Positions 6,747 through 13,911 of a stretch of DNA of 14,810 nt are shown one piece after another. Positions within the stretch are counted from its first letter, which is position 1. Each line of letters begins with the position of its first letter. The DNA comes from JBBQVS01 sp964657325 (GTDB lineage: Bacteria; Chloroflexota; Ktedonobacteria; Ktedonobacterales; Ktedonobacteraceae), in assembly GCA_964657325.1 (NCBI GenBank), contig CAZZVE010000118.1:1-14810 (forward strand). Reading direction: 5' to 3'. The position numbers and the translations under genes were made by a program. The notes beneath the pieces are model-generated. The model did not search any database. It was given only the letters and a program-made list of their open reading frames with translations, and was not told where the DNA came from.

Positions 6747-7898
6747 CTCTTCTAACGAAACAACCTGTGCAGTCCGTTGTGATGTAAGAGCGGCAGTGAA
6801 TAGGTAATGGCTCTGCTCAGTTTCCTCCGGTGTCACACAATAAAAGGGTTGGCGCATGGCGTTCGGATGTGCCAGTTCATCACAAAATGCTGCCCACATT
6901 TGCAACACAGAATCGGAGAAGCCGAACTCAAAGATGCCGCCTGTAATGCTTGGATAGGCTGATTGAGAGCCGAGGTCCTGCACCTGCCACGCCTGTGAAC
7001 CTCCAGGAGTGTAGGGCAATGTGCGCAATGTGCGTGGATATTTAGTACTGAACTCGGCGGAGAACGCGGTGCCTAGCACATGAATATACCACGTGTTGCT
7101 CTCGCCGGGGGCGATACGTTGAGTTTTGAGCGTCATAGGAAAATGTTGCTCTCCCTGCTCTACTTCGCAAAACAGGGTAGCATTATCCCACGTCTCACAA
7201 GATACTCTGTGTCCTTGTGCATCGGGTCGCTCTTTGACAATCTTGGAGAGCAGAGCACGTACATTCTTGGGATACCAACCGGCACGTAGCGGCACATGCA
7301 GCACATGCATACCAAGATCGCCCATACAACCATATTCGCCATTGGTAGCAATACGCCGTTTCCAGTTGATTGGTTTGTTGGGATCGAGATCACTACTATG
7401 TAGAAAGCCCGCCTGCACCTCTAAAATTGTGCCAAAACGCTCCTCACGAATATACTGGATGATTTGCTGTGCTCCTGGAAAGAAGGGTAGCTCAGATGAG
7501 CAACGTACAAGCACGTCCGGATGTGAGCGAATCGTCGCCAAAATATGAGCGTTCGCGTTGAGGTCGATACCGAAAGGCTTTTCACCAAAGAGATGTTTGC
7601 CCGCCTCGATACAATCAATGTAGACCTGCTCGTGCAGATTATGCGGAATAGCACAATAGATAGCTTCTATGTCAGATGAGTTAAGCAGGTCATGATAATC
7701 CTGTGTTACAACCTGTAGACTTTCACCGAAGGCATCTTGGAACCATTGCAACATAGCAGGGTTGGCATCACATACACCTAAAATACGCGGCGTCACATCC
7801 TGATCGAGCAGGTGACACCAGCGAGCAACTGCGCTTGCGAACTCGCGTCCCATCAAGCCACAACCAATAATACCGAAATTGAGAATACGTTTTGCCAT
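6744..7898 (-). CDS. Gfo/Idh/MocA family NAD(P)-dependent oxidoreductase
   Basis: The 384-residue protein has the family architecture: an N-terminal Rossmann fold with IIGCGLMG (glycines 12, 14 and 17), AIYCAIPHNLHEQ, then the signature EKP within HLFGEKPFGIDL (106-108), which holds the catalytic Lys, followed by the alpha/beta C-terminal domain with GDLGMHVLH (Asp194, His198), equivalent to the 'D-x-G-x-H' substrate site. Members oxidise or reduce sugars and cyclitols; the substrate cannot be read from sequence. The start at 7898 is well fixed by GGAGGA 6 nt upstream. The frame extends upstream to 7964 only because it reads into the left arm of element B2. It lies between the aldolase and PfkB kinase genes, consistent with a sugar or polyol oxidation, phosphorylation and aldol cleavage sequence. 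Confidence 0.9.
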   Translation of the reverse strand: MAKRILNFGIIGCGLMGREFASAVARWCHLLDQDVTPRILGVCDANPAMLQWFQDAFGESLQVVTQDYHDLLNSSDIEAIYCAIPHNLHEQVYIDCIEAGKHLFGEKPFGIDLNANAHILATIRSHPDVLVRCSSELPFFPGAQQIIQYIREERFGTILEVQAGFLHSSDLDPNKPINWKRRIATNGEYGCMGDLGMHVLHVPLRAGWYPKNVRALLSKIVKERPDAQGHRVSCETWDNATLFCEVEQGEQHFPMTLKTQRIAPGESNTWYIHVLGTAFSAEFSTKYPRTLRTLPYTPGGSQAWQVQDLGSQSAYPSITGGIFEFGFSDSVLQMWAAFCDELAHPNAMRQPFYCVTPEETEQSHYLFTAALTSQRTAQVVSLEE

Positions 7899-7930
7899 TG
7901 TGCTTCCTCCAATAATCACATGATGGTTTT

Positions 7931-8002
7931 TCATGGGAACCGATGTATCGCGTCCTGTGGACAAGATGGAGGGGCCACATGTAAGACGATATATTTTCTC
8001 AT
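7931..8002 (-). CDS. Possible 23-codon leader peptide or gene remnant inside element B2
   Basis: ATG at 8002 is preceded by GGGAGG with 9 nt spacing and reads MRKYIVLHVAPPSCPQDAIHRFP before TGA. The ribosome site and first codons (GGAGGAA, then ATG, then AAAA) echo those of the dehydrogenase gene 104 nt downstream (GGAGGAAGCACAATGGCAAAA). It could be a translated leader, a duplicated gene start split by the repeat, or coincidence. No homology is recognised. Confidence 0.25.
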   Translation of the reverse strand: MRKYIVLHVAPPSCPQDAIHRFP

Positions 8003-8052
8003 GACGTATTTCCTCCCAACCCTACCCCTCGGACGCGATACATCGGTCCCTA
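7934..8052. repeat. Palindromic element B2 between the aldolase and dehydrogenase genes
   Basis: The right arm (8031-8052) on the minus strand reads TAGGGACCGATGTATCGCGT and on; the left arm (7934-7955) matches in 20 of 22 positions, with mismatches at 7935 and 7938. The loop is long, 75 nt. The family B signature TAGGGACCGAT is shared with element B1. Each arm is self-complementary: GGAC-CGAT-GT-ATCG-C-GTCC. The TAG at the outer end is the stop codon of the aldolase gene. The unequal, decayed arm and long loop suggest an older insertion, or a composite that captured sequence. Confidence 0.8.
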
Positions 8053-8886
8053 CCGTTGCTGTAAAAGTTGTAATGCCTGCTGCGGAGTCGCATCGTTATG
8101 CACAAGTGCCATCAACGCACGAGTCATCGAGGCAGGTCGCTCATGCTGAATCACGTTACGCCCATAGACGATACCCGCCGCGCCTTGTTGCATCAACGCA
8201 TGAGTGCGCGTCACAATCTCCTCATCTGACGCCTTACCACCACCGCGCACGAGTACCGGACGCCCACTCGCTACCTCAATCACCGTGTGATATTGCTCTA
8301 CATCGTCACATGGGTCCGCTTTGATGATATCCGCTCCTAGCTCAACCGCTTGCCTCACAAGTGGCAGTATCTTTTCCAGGTCGCCATCCACCATGTAACC
8401 ACCCGCTTTTGTGTTGGGTTGCATGACCAGAGGCTCAATCATTAGCGGCATCCCGTAACGATCACACTGCGGCTTGAGACGGCAAATATTTTCGACACAT
8501 TGCGCGTGTAACTCTGGTTGCTCTGGTAGTAACAAAAGATTGACAACGACACAAGTTGCATCGAGCAGAATAGCTTGCTCCACCGCGTTCTCGATGATAC
8601 GACTATAGAGGAAGCGTGGTAGTTCCTTACCATAGACATTGGCCACATCAGTACGCAAGACTAATGAAGGTTTGGCCTTACCTGGAAGAGCTTGTAGTAA
8701 TGGAGCAAGACCAGGAGTGAGTTGAATCGCGTCGGGATTAGCGGCTACGATGGTTGGAATAGCGGATCGCATATCCTCAATGCCACTCAAAAACGAGCGT
8801 TCATTAAAAAAACCGTGGTCGATAGCGACATCAAAACATTTCCCATCGTCGGCAAGTAATCGGTTCAAGCGAGCGGTAGCGTTCAT
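8050..8886 (-). CDS. DhnA/FbaB/LsrF-type class I aldolase
   Basis: The 278-residue TIM-barrel enzyme belongs to the DeoC/FbaB/LsrF group. Visible motifs are FDVAIDHG (Asp23, His24) on the first strand, GADIIKADPC with the probable Schiff-base Lys189, VRGGGKASDEEI (214-225) and GAAGIVYGRNVIQH (235-248), the last two forming the phosphate site. Relatives cleave fructose 1,6-bisphosphate or a related ketose phosphate, or act as the LsrF thiolase, so the exact substrate is open. The start at 8886 is set by AGAGGT about 8 nt upstream; the frame continues to a TTG at 8907 that would swallow this site. The last codon CGG is followed by a TAG that belongs to element B2. It is first of a probable run with the dehydrogenase and kinase genes and would supply the C-C cleavage step after phosphorylation. 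Confidence 0.87.
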   Translation of the reverse strand: MNATARLNRLLADDGKCFDVAIDHGFFNERSFLSGIEDMRSAIPTIVAANPDAIQLTPGLAPLLQALPGKAKPSLVLRTDVANVYGKELPRFLYSRIIENAVEQAILLDATCVVVNLLLLPEQPELHAQCVENICRLKPQCDRYGMPLMIEPLVMQPNTKAGGYMVDGDLEKILPLVRQAVELGADIIKADPCDDVEQYHTVIEVASGRPVLVRGGGKASDEEIVTRTHALMQQGAAGIVYGRNVIQHERPASMTRALMALVHNDATPQQALQLLQQR

Positions 8887-8929
8887 AAATAAGACCTCTT
8901 GTAGCAAATACAGAATGACTTAGTTCTTT

Positions 8930-8964
8930 ATGCTAGTGTATAGCATGATTTTGCGGAATGCAAA
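8930..8964 (-). promoter_or_regulatory. Two adjacent inverted repeats in the aldolase promoter region
   Basis: ATGCTA-GTGTA-TAGCAT (8930-8946) and TTTGC-GGAAT-GCAAA (8950-8964) lie 19 bp apart, centre to centre, upstream of the aldolase start. On the minus strand TTGCAT followed 15 nt later by TATACA could be weak -35 and -10 boxes inside the same stretch. The arrangement fits a repressor or activator site controlling the catabolic genes. No specific regulator is implied. Confidence 0.35.
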
Positions 8965-8972
8965 GGGTCAAA

Positions 8973-9067
8973 ACAAGGGCACCCGCAAGGGGATGCCCCT
9001 CCCATATACGAATATGCTTGAGAAATTACATCGTATGGGAGGGGCATCCCCTTGCGGGTGCCCTTGT
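8973..9067. repeat. Palindromic element D upstream of the aldolase gene
   Basis: Perfect 34-nt inverted arms (8973-9006 and 9034-9067) flank a 27-nt loop. The arm begins ACAAGGGCACCCGCAAGGGG and continues ATGCCCCTCCCATA. Inside each arm GGGCACCC can fold on GGGATGCCC across a GCAA loop, a layout matching family A. It lies between the DUF2795 gene (13 nt beyond its stop) and the aldolase promoter region. Confidence 0.92.
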
Positions 9068-9080
9068 GACATCAGTTACC

Positions 9081-9281
9081 CTATTTCCCGTGATTAAATT
9101 CGCCAATCGCCTTGCTTACATCGGCAGGTGAGCCAAACTTGTCCTCTTTGAGTTGGTGCAATGTTGAACGGATTTCCTCGTCGGCTCCGTTTTGTTCAGC
9201 CTTCTTGACCAAATCATCCTTGCTGGCAGGATAATCGACGCCCTTGAGAAATTTCTCTACCTGAATCGGATTGATCGCCAT
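9081..9281 (-). CDS. DUF2795-like small protein
   Basis: The 66-residue protein starts MAINPIQVEKFLKGVDYPA and continues with SKDDLVKKAEQNGADEEIRSTL, then ends in a short basic and acidic tail. This matches the small DUF2795 fold: an amphipathic helix followed by the 'V-x-Y-P-A-x-K-x-x-L-(V/I)-x-x-A' element and a second helical pair. Its biochemical role is unknown; such proteins are common in actinobacteria and chloroflexi, often as single copies. AAAGGAG lies 9 nt upstream of ATG 9281, which fixes the start; the frame runs open to 9341 without need. It sits between palindromic elements E and D, so it is probably transcribed separately from the sugar genes. Confidence 0.8.
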   Translation of the reverse strand: MAINPIQVEKFLKGVDYPASKDDLVKKAEQNGADEEIRSTLHQLKEDKFGSPADVSKAIGEFNHGK

Positions 9282-9374
9282 AAGTAGTTTCTCCTTTACT
9301 ATATCTGTACAAAACACGTATTGTTCTTCCTCATGATACACGCATTACACAACGTAATTGGTTCACAAAAGCCC

Positions 9375-9444
9375 TGTACGGGTCTGCTTCAGCACACCCT
9401 CTCGCCGATATGTGTAAGAGGGTGTGCTGAAGCAGACCCGTACA
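9375..9444. repeat. Palindromic element E between the ABC permease and DUF2795 genes
   Basis: Perfect 28-nt inverted arms (9375-9402 and 9417-9444) and a 14-nt loop. The arm opens TGTACGGGTCTGCTTCAGCA and ends CACCCTCT. Each arm folds on itself as GGGT-C-TGCT-TC-AGCA-C-ACCC. It ends 22 nt short of the last base of the permease stop codon and, with no T-run, could be an mRNA 3' boundary rather than a classical terminator. Confidence 0.92.
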
Positions 9445-9466
9445 AGATAGCATATGCAGAAAGATT

Positions 9467-10324
9467 TTACCCTTTCACTCCTGTCAGAGTTATACCTTGC
9501 ATGAACTGGCGTTGCGCGAAAAAGAAGACAATCACAACCGGTACGGCGATCATGATGGCGTAGGCGGCTTCGGCACCAACGTTGACCTGATACAAGCTTG
9601 TATGGAAGTATTGCATACCTAGCGTGAGCGTGAACAATTTCTCATCGTTAAGATACAGGAGTGGTCCAAGAAAATCGTTCCAACTCGCCACTGCTTGCAG
9701 CAAAACGACAACCGCAAGGGCAGGTTTTGCGAGTGGTAACACAACCTGCCAGAAGATGCGTAGCTCTGATGCTCCATCGAGGCGACTCGCTTCAATCAAC
9801 TCCGATGGAATTGAGCGGAAGAACTGGCGCAGCAAGAAGATGTAAAATGGAAAACCAAAGAAGCACGGCACGATGAGCGGTAAAAACGTATTGATCCAAT
9901 TCAGCTTACTGAAGAGAATATACTGCGGAATCATCAGGACCTCGTAGGGAAGTAGCATTGTACTGATGACTACGAGAAATAGTGCATTACGACCACGCCA
10001 CTTGAGGTGAGCAAAGCCATATGCAACAATCGCACTTGATAATAGAACGCCGACAACTTGCATCACGGTGACAAAGATTGAGTTGCCTAAAAATGTGAGA
10101 AAGGACACCGCTGATAATGCGCCAGGGTAGTTTTCGGGATGGGCAGGTGATGGAATCCACACAGGTGGTAACTGAATATTCTGTGCCTGCGATTTCAGCG
10201 ATGTAACAATGAGTCCCAGGACAGGCACGACGAAGAATAGGCTTACGAGAATAAGCACAAGGTGTATCACTATGGGACGCCCAACGCTATTCTCTTTCTT
10301 CTTAATCGGCATACGTATCTGCAT
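9467..10324 (-). CDS. Carbohydrate ABC transporter permease, MalG/UgpE type
   Basis: This 285-residue inner-membrane permease has six hydrophobic segments. The cytoplasmic EAA loop that docks the ATPase reads ELIEASRLDGASELRIFWQVVLPLAKP, which is typical of the second permease of sugar importers. The N-terminal KEN...HLVLILVSLFFVVPVLGLIVTSLK also fits. The start at 10324 is chosen because AAGGAG lies 6 nt upstream; an ATG two codons earlier is too close to that site, and the frame to 10429 overlaps the first permease. It follows the MalF-like gene after 28 nt, so the pair is probably translated from one mRNA. No ATP-binding subunit is encoded here, so a shared MsmK/UgpC-like ATPase elsewhere is expected. 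Confidence 0.92.
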   Translation of the reverse strand: MQIRMPIKKKENSVGRPIVIHLVLILVSLFFVVPVLGLIVTSLKSQAQNIQLPPVWIPSPAHPENYPGALSAVSFLTFLGNSIFVTVMQVVGVLLSSAIVAYGFAHLKWRGRNALFLVVISTMLLPYEVLMIPQYILFSKLNWINTFLPLIVPCFFGFPFYIFLLRQFFRSIPSELIEASRLDGASELRIFWQVVLPLAKPALAVVVLLQAVASWNDFLGPLLYLNDEKLFTLTLGMQYFHTSLYQVNVGAEAAYAIMIAVPVVIVFFFAQRQFMQGITLTGVKG

Positions 10325-10352
10325 AAACATCTCCTTGTTGTGTTGTTTCCTT

Positions 10353-11339
10353 TTAGGACTCGCCACCTTCGTAGTACACGGCAAAGCTGCCAAGCCTGAA
10401 CAAGACCAACGTGAGAATAAGTACAACAATAAACATGAGCCAGGACATTGCCGAGGCGTAGCCCATACGTGAATTGAAGAAGGCGTTGTTGTAAATCAGC
10501 AAGCCCCATGTAAGTGTCGAATTGGCGGGTCCACCAGCACCACCAACGCCGTTACTCGTCAAAAAGAAAATGCTAAGGAAGTTTTGTAATGCAGCAATCA
10601 CGGCAAGTATGACGTTGAAGAAGATGACCGGGCTGAGTGAGGGTAGCGTTACGTTTAGCAAGCGTTGCCACCAATTCGCACCATCAGTAGATGCTGCTTC
10701 TATCAGGTGCTTTGGCACATCCTGTAAGCCAGCGAGGTAGATAATCATGCTATTGCCTACGCCCCATAAGCCGAGGATAACCAACGCTGGCTTTGACCAG
10801 TCAGGCGAATTCAACCATCCCGGCCCTTGAATATTAAAGAGTGCCAGGACGTTGTTGACGATGCCCTCTTGTGGATCGAGCACGAGCAGGAAGATGAACG
10901 CACTCACGATGACTGGTAGCATGGTCGGCAGGTAGTAGAGCGTGCGATAGATGCCGATGCCGCGCACACGGTTGTTAAGCAGCAGAGCAAGAACTAACGC
11001 GAAAACTGTTCCTAGCACGACACCAAAGAAGGCAAGGTAGAGTGTATTGAACACCGCTACACGAATGTATGGGTCCGTTGTGAAAATGAGCACGTAGTTC
11101 TGCAAGCCAACCCAACGTGCAGGTTTGATCGCGTTATACGACGTGAAACTGTAGTAGAGTGACGAGATCATGGGAATGAACGTGAAGGCAAGAAAGCCGA
11201 TAATCCACGGCGTAACGAACAACATTCCGTTACGCTGGCTGCGCCACGTTTGCATATTCATACCGAGAAACGTACGCCTTGCTACTGCTTTCTTGGAGGA
11301 GTCCTGTGCGTATTCTTTCGCCGACGTTGTTGTAGCCAT
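10353..11339 (-). CDS. Carbohydrate ABC transporter permease, MalF/UgpA type
   Basis: The 328-residue protein has a cytoplasmic N-terminus of about 45 residues (rich in Thr, Ser and Lys), then RNGMLFVTPWIIGFLAFTFIP and five further transmembrane segments. The EAA loop is HLIEAASTDGANWWQRLLNVTLPSLSP, and GGPANSTLTWGLLIYNNAF is the usual late periplasmic segment of this family. AAGGAGG, overlapping the TAA of the solute-binding protein gene, sits 5 nt before ATG 11339 and fixes the start, indicating coupled translation. The protein pairs with the MalG-like permease to form the membrane channel of a sugar importer. Confidence 0.92.
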   Translation of the reverse strand: MATTTSAKEYAQDSSKKAVARRTFLGMNMQTWRSQRNGMLFVTPWIIGFLAFTFIPMISSLYYSFTSYNAIKPARWVGLQNYVLIFTTDPYIRVAVFNTLYLAFFGVVLGTVFALVLALLLNNRVRGIGIYRTLYYLPTMLPVIVSAFIFLLVLDPQEGIVNNVLALFNIQGPGWLNSPDWSKPALVILGLWGVGNSMIIYLAGLQDVPKHLIEAASTDGANWWQRLLNVTLPSLSPVIFFNVILAVIAALQNFLSIFFLTSNGVGGAGGPANSTLTWGLLIYNNAFFNSRMGYASAMSWLMFIVVLILTLVLFRLGSFAVYYEGGES

Positions 11340-11349
11340 GCCAACCTCC

Positions 11350-12714
11350 TTAACTGCTATAGTCACCATCGGTAATCGCGGCCTGTAGAGCCGGTTGCAA
11401 CAGAGCATTTGCCTCAGACAAAGCGGTTGCAGGGCTTGCTTGTAGATTGATAACCTCGGCCTCCGCGTTCTCGATGGCTTTGTAGTACTGCGTTAACAGC
11501 GGACTTGGCGTGAGCCACGGTCTTTGCGGTCCAGCCTGCTCATCCGCGTTAAGAATACTGGACCATGTGGGGTCCTTTTGATAAAAGGCATCCTGGCGCG
11601 TTGAAATTTTCGCGGGTATATACGACTGTTGGCTAAAATGCGACGCAAAAACCTTATCTTGCAGCATCCATTGCGCGAACTCCATCGCCTGTTCCGCATG
11701 TTTCGAGCCTGTCGGGACCATGAAGGCATAGCCACTATGACAGATGTAGCTTTGTACACCAGAGGGAACCGGAGCAATACCAATCAAATTGTTGAATTTG
11801 TCTTTTCCAATCGCATCGCGCTGATCTAATTCCCATGTCCCAATAATTTCCATACCAAGCAGTCCTGAGATCAGAGGGTCTGTTGAGAGGCCAGCACCAC
11901 TACTGTTCGTCGTAAAGCTATTGACGTTTGAGGCACCGCCGAACTTCTTCGCGATCTGTTGTTCCCATGTGAATGCTTGCTGCATTTGTGGCGAATCTAT
12001 ACGCACGACGGGTTGAGAGCCATCCTCAAGCGGTGCTCCAAAGAGATGTCCAATCTCAACTTGATTGAACTCCCAGCCGACCCACGGCGCGAAACCAACC
12101 TTCTGAATACGCCCATTCTTGATGCTATCAATCTTGTTGGCGTATGCCATTAACTCGTCTAACGTCTTAGGAGGTTTATTGGGATCGAGGCCCGCGTCTC
12201 GCATGACCTGCTTGTTATAGAAGAGCAAGGTATCGGGGTCCCAGTCAATCGGAATACCATAGGTGTGACCCAACCATTGAGTCGAATCCCAGGCATATTT
12301 TTCGTATTCCGATGCTTGTAGACCTGGACGGTTTGTAAAGCTGTCAAGTGGCTGCAATTCGCCACGGGAGGCCCAACTCGCCAAAGCGTCGTAATAGCCA
12401 ATTACAAGGTCGGGCGGCTGATGCGCTACAACCGATGCCAAGAGTTTGCCAGAGCTATCATCGCCAACATTCTCATACACCGACATCGAAACCTGGACAT
12501 CACTATGCGTACAGTTGAAATCTTGAATGGCTTGCACCATATGAGGGTTGGGCCACGCCATCCAGCTAATTGATACGGCGTTCTTCACAAACGGCTTGCC
12601 ATTGCACATGATGGTCATGCTTGTTTTGCCATCAGGACTACCTCCACCGCCACATGCAGCAAATAGGGGGAGGAGCAAAAGAAACGCACTCACCCAAAGC
12701 ACATGCCTTTTCAT
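11350..12714 (-). CDS. Extracellular sugar-binding lipoprotein of an ABC importer (family 1 solute-binding protein)
   Basis: The 454-residue precursor starts MKRHVLWVSAFLLLLPLFAAC, a lipoprotein signal peptide with lipobox F-A-A-C (Cys21), followed by a Gly-rich spacer. The mature part has the MalE/UgpB-like pattern: NCTHSDVQVSMSVYENV near the N-terminus, PPDLVIGYYDALASWASRGELQPLD, WDPDTLLFYNKQVMRDAGLDPNKPPKTLDEL and a GYAFMVPTGSKHAEQAMEFAQWML segment. It captures a carbohydrate outside the membrane and delivers it to the two permeases downstream. AAGGAGG 9 nt upstream supports ATG 12714; the frame runs on to 12810. A dyad at 12814-12826 lies about 100 nt upstream. The ligand cannot be told from sequence, though the surrounding catabolic enzymes suggest a sugar or polyol. 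Confidence 0.93.
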   Translation of the reverse strand: MKRHVLWVSAFLLLLPLFAACGGGGSPDGKTSMTIMCNGKPFVKNAVSISWMAWPNPHMVQAIQDFNCTHSDVQVSMSVYENVGDDSSGKLLASVVAHQPPDLVIGYYDALASWASRGELQPLDSFTNRPGLQASEYEKYAWDSTQWLGHTYGIPIDWDPDTLLFYNKQVMRDAGLDPNKPPKTLDELMAYANKIDSIKNGRIQKVGFAPWVGWEFNQVEIGHLFGAPLEDGSQPVVRIDSPQMQQAFTWEQQIAKKFGGASNVNSFTTNSSGAGLSTDPLISGLLGMEIIGTWELDQRDAIGKDKFNNLIGIAPVPSGVQSYICHSGYAFMVPTGSKHAEQAMEFAQWMLQDKVFASHFSQQSYIPAKISTRQDAFYQKDPTWSSILNADEQAGPQRPWLTPSPLLTQYYKAIENAEAEVINLQASPATALSEANALLQPALQAAITDGDYSS

Positions 12715-12813
12715 AACATGATGCCTCCTTCTCAAAATATCGTTACACGGCTGGTACACAAGACGCTTGACAAGAGGAAAGTAGATATATTTTTGGAATA
12801 TTCTACACACTAT

Positions 12814-12826
12814 TTGTCTCAGACAA
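12814..12826 (-). promoter_or_regulatory. Candidate operator TTGTCTCAGACAA upstream of the ABC importer
   Basis: A perfect 6-bp inverted repeat around one C, in the 181-nt gap before the solute-binding protein gene. The T-G-T...A-C-A shape is compatible with GntR-type operators. On the minus strand TTGTCT followed 15 nt later by TAGAAT could be a suboptimal promoter overlapping it. No regulator gene is in the window. Confidence 0.4.
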
Positions 12827-12895
12827 GTTGATATATTTGAGTAGGCACACTATCATTGTACGTATTGTTGAGCGTTTACTATGCTGTGATAGCTA

Positions 12896-13741
12896 TTATA
12901 CACTAATTAACACAACACCAACACAAACGCAGAGGCCCGCGATCACCTTTCTAGTAAGATGTGTGCGTTCTTTCAAGAAAAGAGCACCAGCTAGCACAAC
13001 AATGAGCGTTGAGGAGGACATGATAGGCACAACTCTGGATGCATCAGCGAGGCTAAACGCCTTCAGCGTGAAGTAATAGCCCAGAACGCTTACTACCGCA
13101 AGAAGTGCGATTTTCCAGAAGGCACCCTTGAGTTCCTGTGTGATTGTTTTCAGAGGTAATGGAGGAAGAAACGTGTTATAGAGCGCGGGCACAAAAAAGT
13201 TGAGAAAGGCATAGACGGGCAAGGCATAGGCAATCGAGATACGTTTATCAATCGTCAAGCCAACACCAAGACATGCCGCCGCAAATAACGCGAGGAAAAA
13301 TGGCGTATCAAACTTGATAGTCGTGCTTTTATAAACAACGAGTAGATTGCCTAGCAGAATGAGGACAACGGCAACCAATTTTAGTAGCGTAAAGCTTTCT
13401 CCCAGAAAGATAAGTGACGCCACAAACGTTACAACAGGTGTGAGCCTATCAATAATCGTCAACAGTGATGCCTCAATCGACTTGCTCACAGTGAAGAGTA
13501 AGCGATCACTCAACCCATAACAAACCGTCGAAATAACAGTGAGGATAAACACAAGCGTCGAGATTGGTCGAAACGAGAATGGTTCAATAAGAAATAAGAA
13601 AAGGGCACACACCGCTGATGACAAACCAAAGATAACCGAATACGCCCTCGGATGTGCGCTATCAATGCTAATGACACGCGACAGAAGCGCAAAGACCGCG
13701 AACAGCAGCGCGGCGAGTAGTGCGTAGATGAGCCAAAGCAT
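12896..13741 (-). CDS. EamA/DMT superfamily transporter
   Basis: The 281-residue protein is almost entirely hydrophobic, with about ten transmembrane helices arranged as two similar halves of five, the standard EamA architecture. Visible features are the first helix LIYALLAALLFAVFALLSRV, the end of the first half with SLLTIIDRLTPVVTFVASLIFLGESFTLLKL (the E-near-helix-4 signature), and the second-half counterpart ADASRVVPIMSSSTLIVVLAGALFLKERTHLTRK. Such permeases export metabolites or amino acids, but specificity is not predictable. ATG 13741 has AAAGGAG 11 nt upstream. It is followed by the importer gene after 181 nt, so separate control is likely. Element A2 lies 45 nt upstream of its start. 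Confidence 0.88.
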   Translation of the reverse strand: MLWLIYALLAALLFAVFALLSRVISIDSAHPRAYSVIFGLSSAVCALFLFLIEPFSFRPISTLVFILTVISTVCYGLSDRLLFTVSKSIEASLLTIIDRLTPVVTFVASLIFLGESFTLLKLVAVVLILLGNLLVVYKSTTIKFDTPFFLALFAAACLGVGLTIDKRISIAYALPVYAFLNFFVPALYNTFLPPLPLKTITQELKGAFWKIALLAVVSVLGYYFTLKAFSLADASRVVPIMSSSTLIVVLAGALFLKERTHLTRKVIAGLCVCVGVVLISV

Positions 13742-13785
13742 GGTGGGGTGCGCTCCTTTAATATATCAAATTAATGCATTGTGAA

Positions 13786-13887
13786 CATGACAGGGGCAAG
13801 CCCTGTCACTACTATACAACGCAAAGCTACTGCGTAGCTTGCTATGCCAGTCCGAGTATAGTAGTGACAGGGCTTGCCCCTGTCATG
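13786..13887. repeat. Palindromic element A2
   Basis: Perfect 32-nt inverted arms (13786-13817 and 13856-13887) and a 38-nt loop. Arm: CATGACAGGGGCAAGCCC then TGTCACTACTATAC, identical to element A3. GACAGGG and CCCTGTC inside each arm form a 7-bp nested stem around GCAAG. The loop itself folds: AGCTAC pairs with GTAGCT around TGC, extended by GCA/TGC. It sits between the orphan protein gene and the EamA gene. Confidence 0.94.
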
Positions 13888-13911
13888 CCCCACAACTCTT
13901 GCAAAACCTTG

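Noticed and set aside
8002..8324. Plus-strand frame through element B2 and the aldolase gene
   Set aside because: It is antisense to the aldolase and built partly from the repeat.
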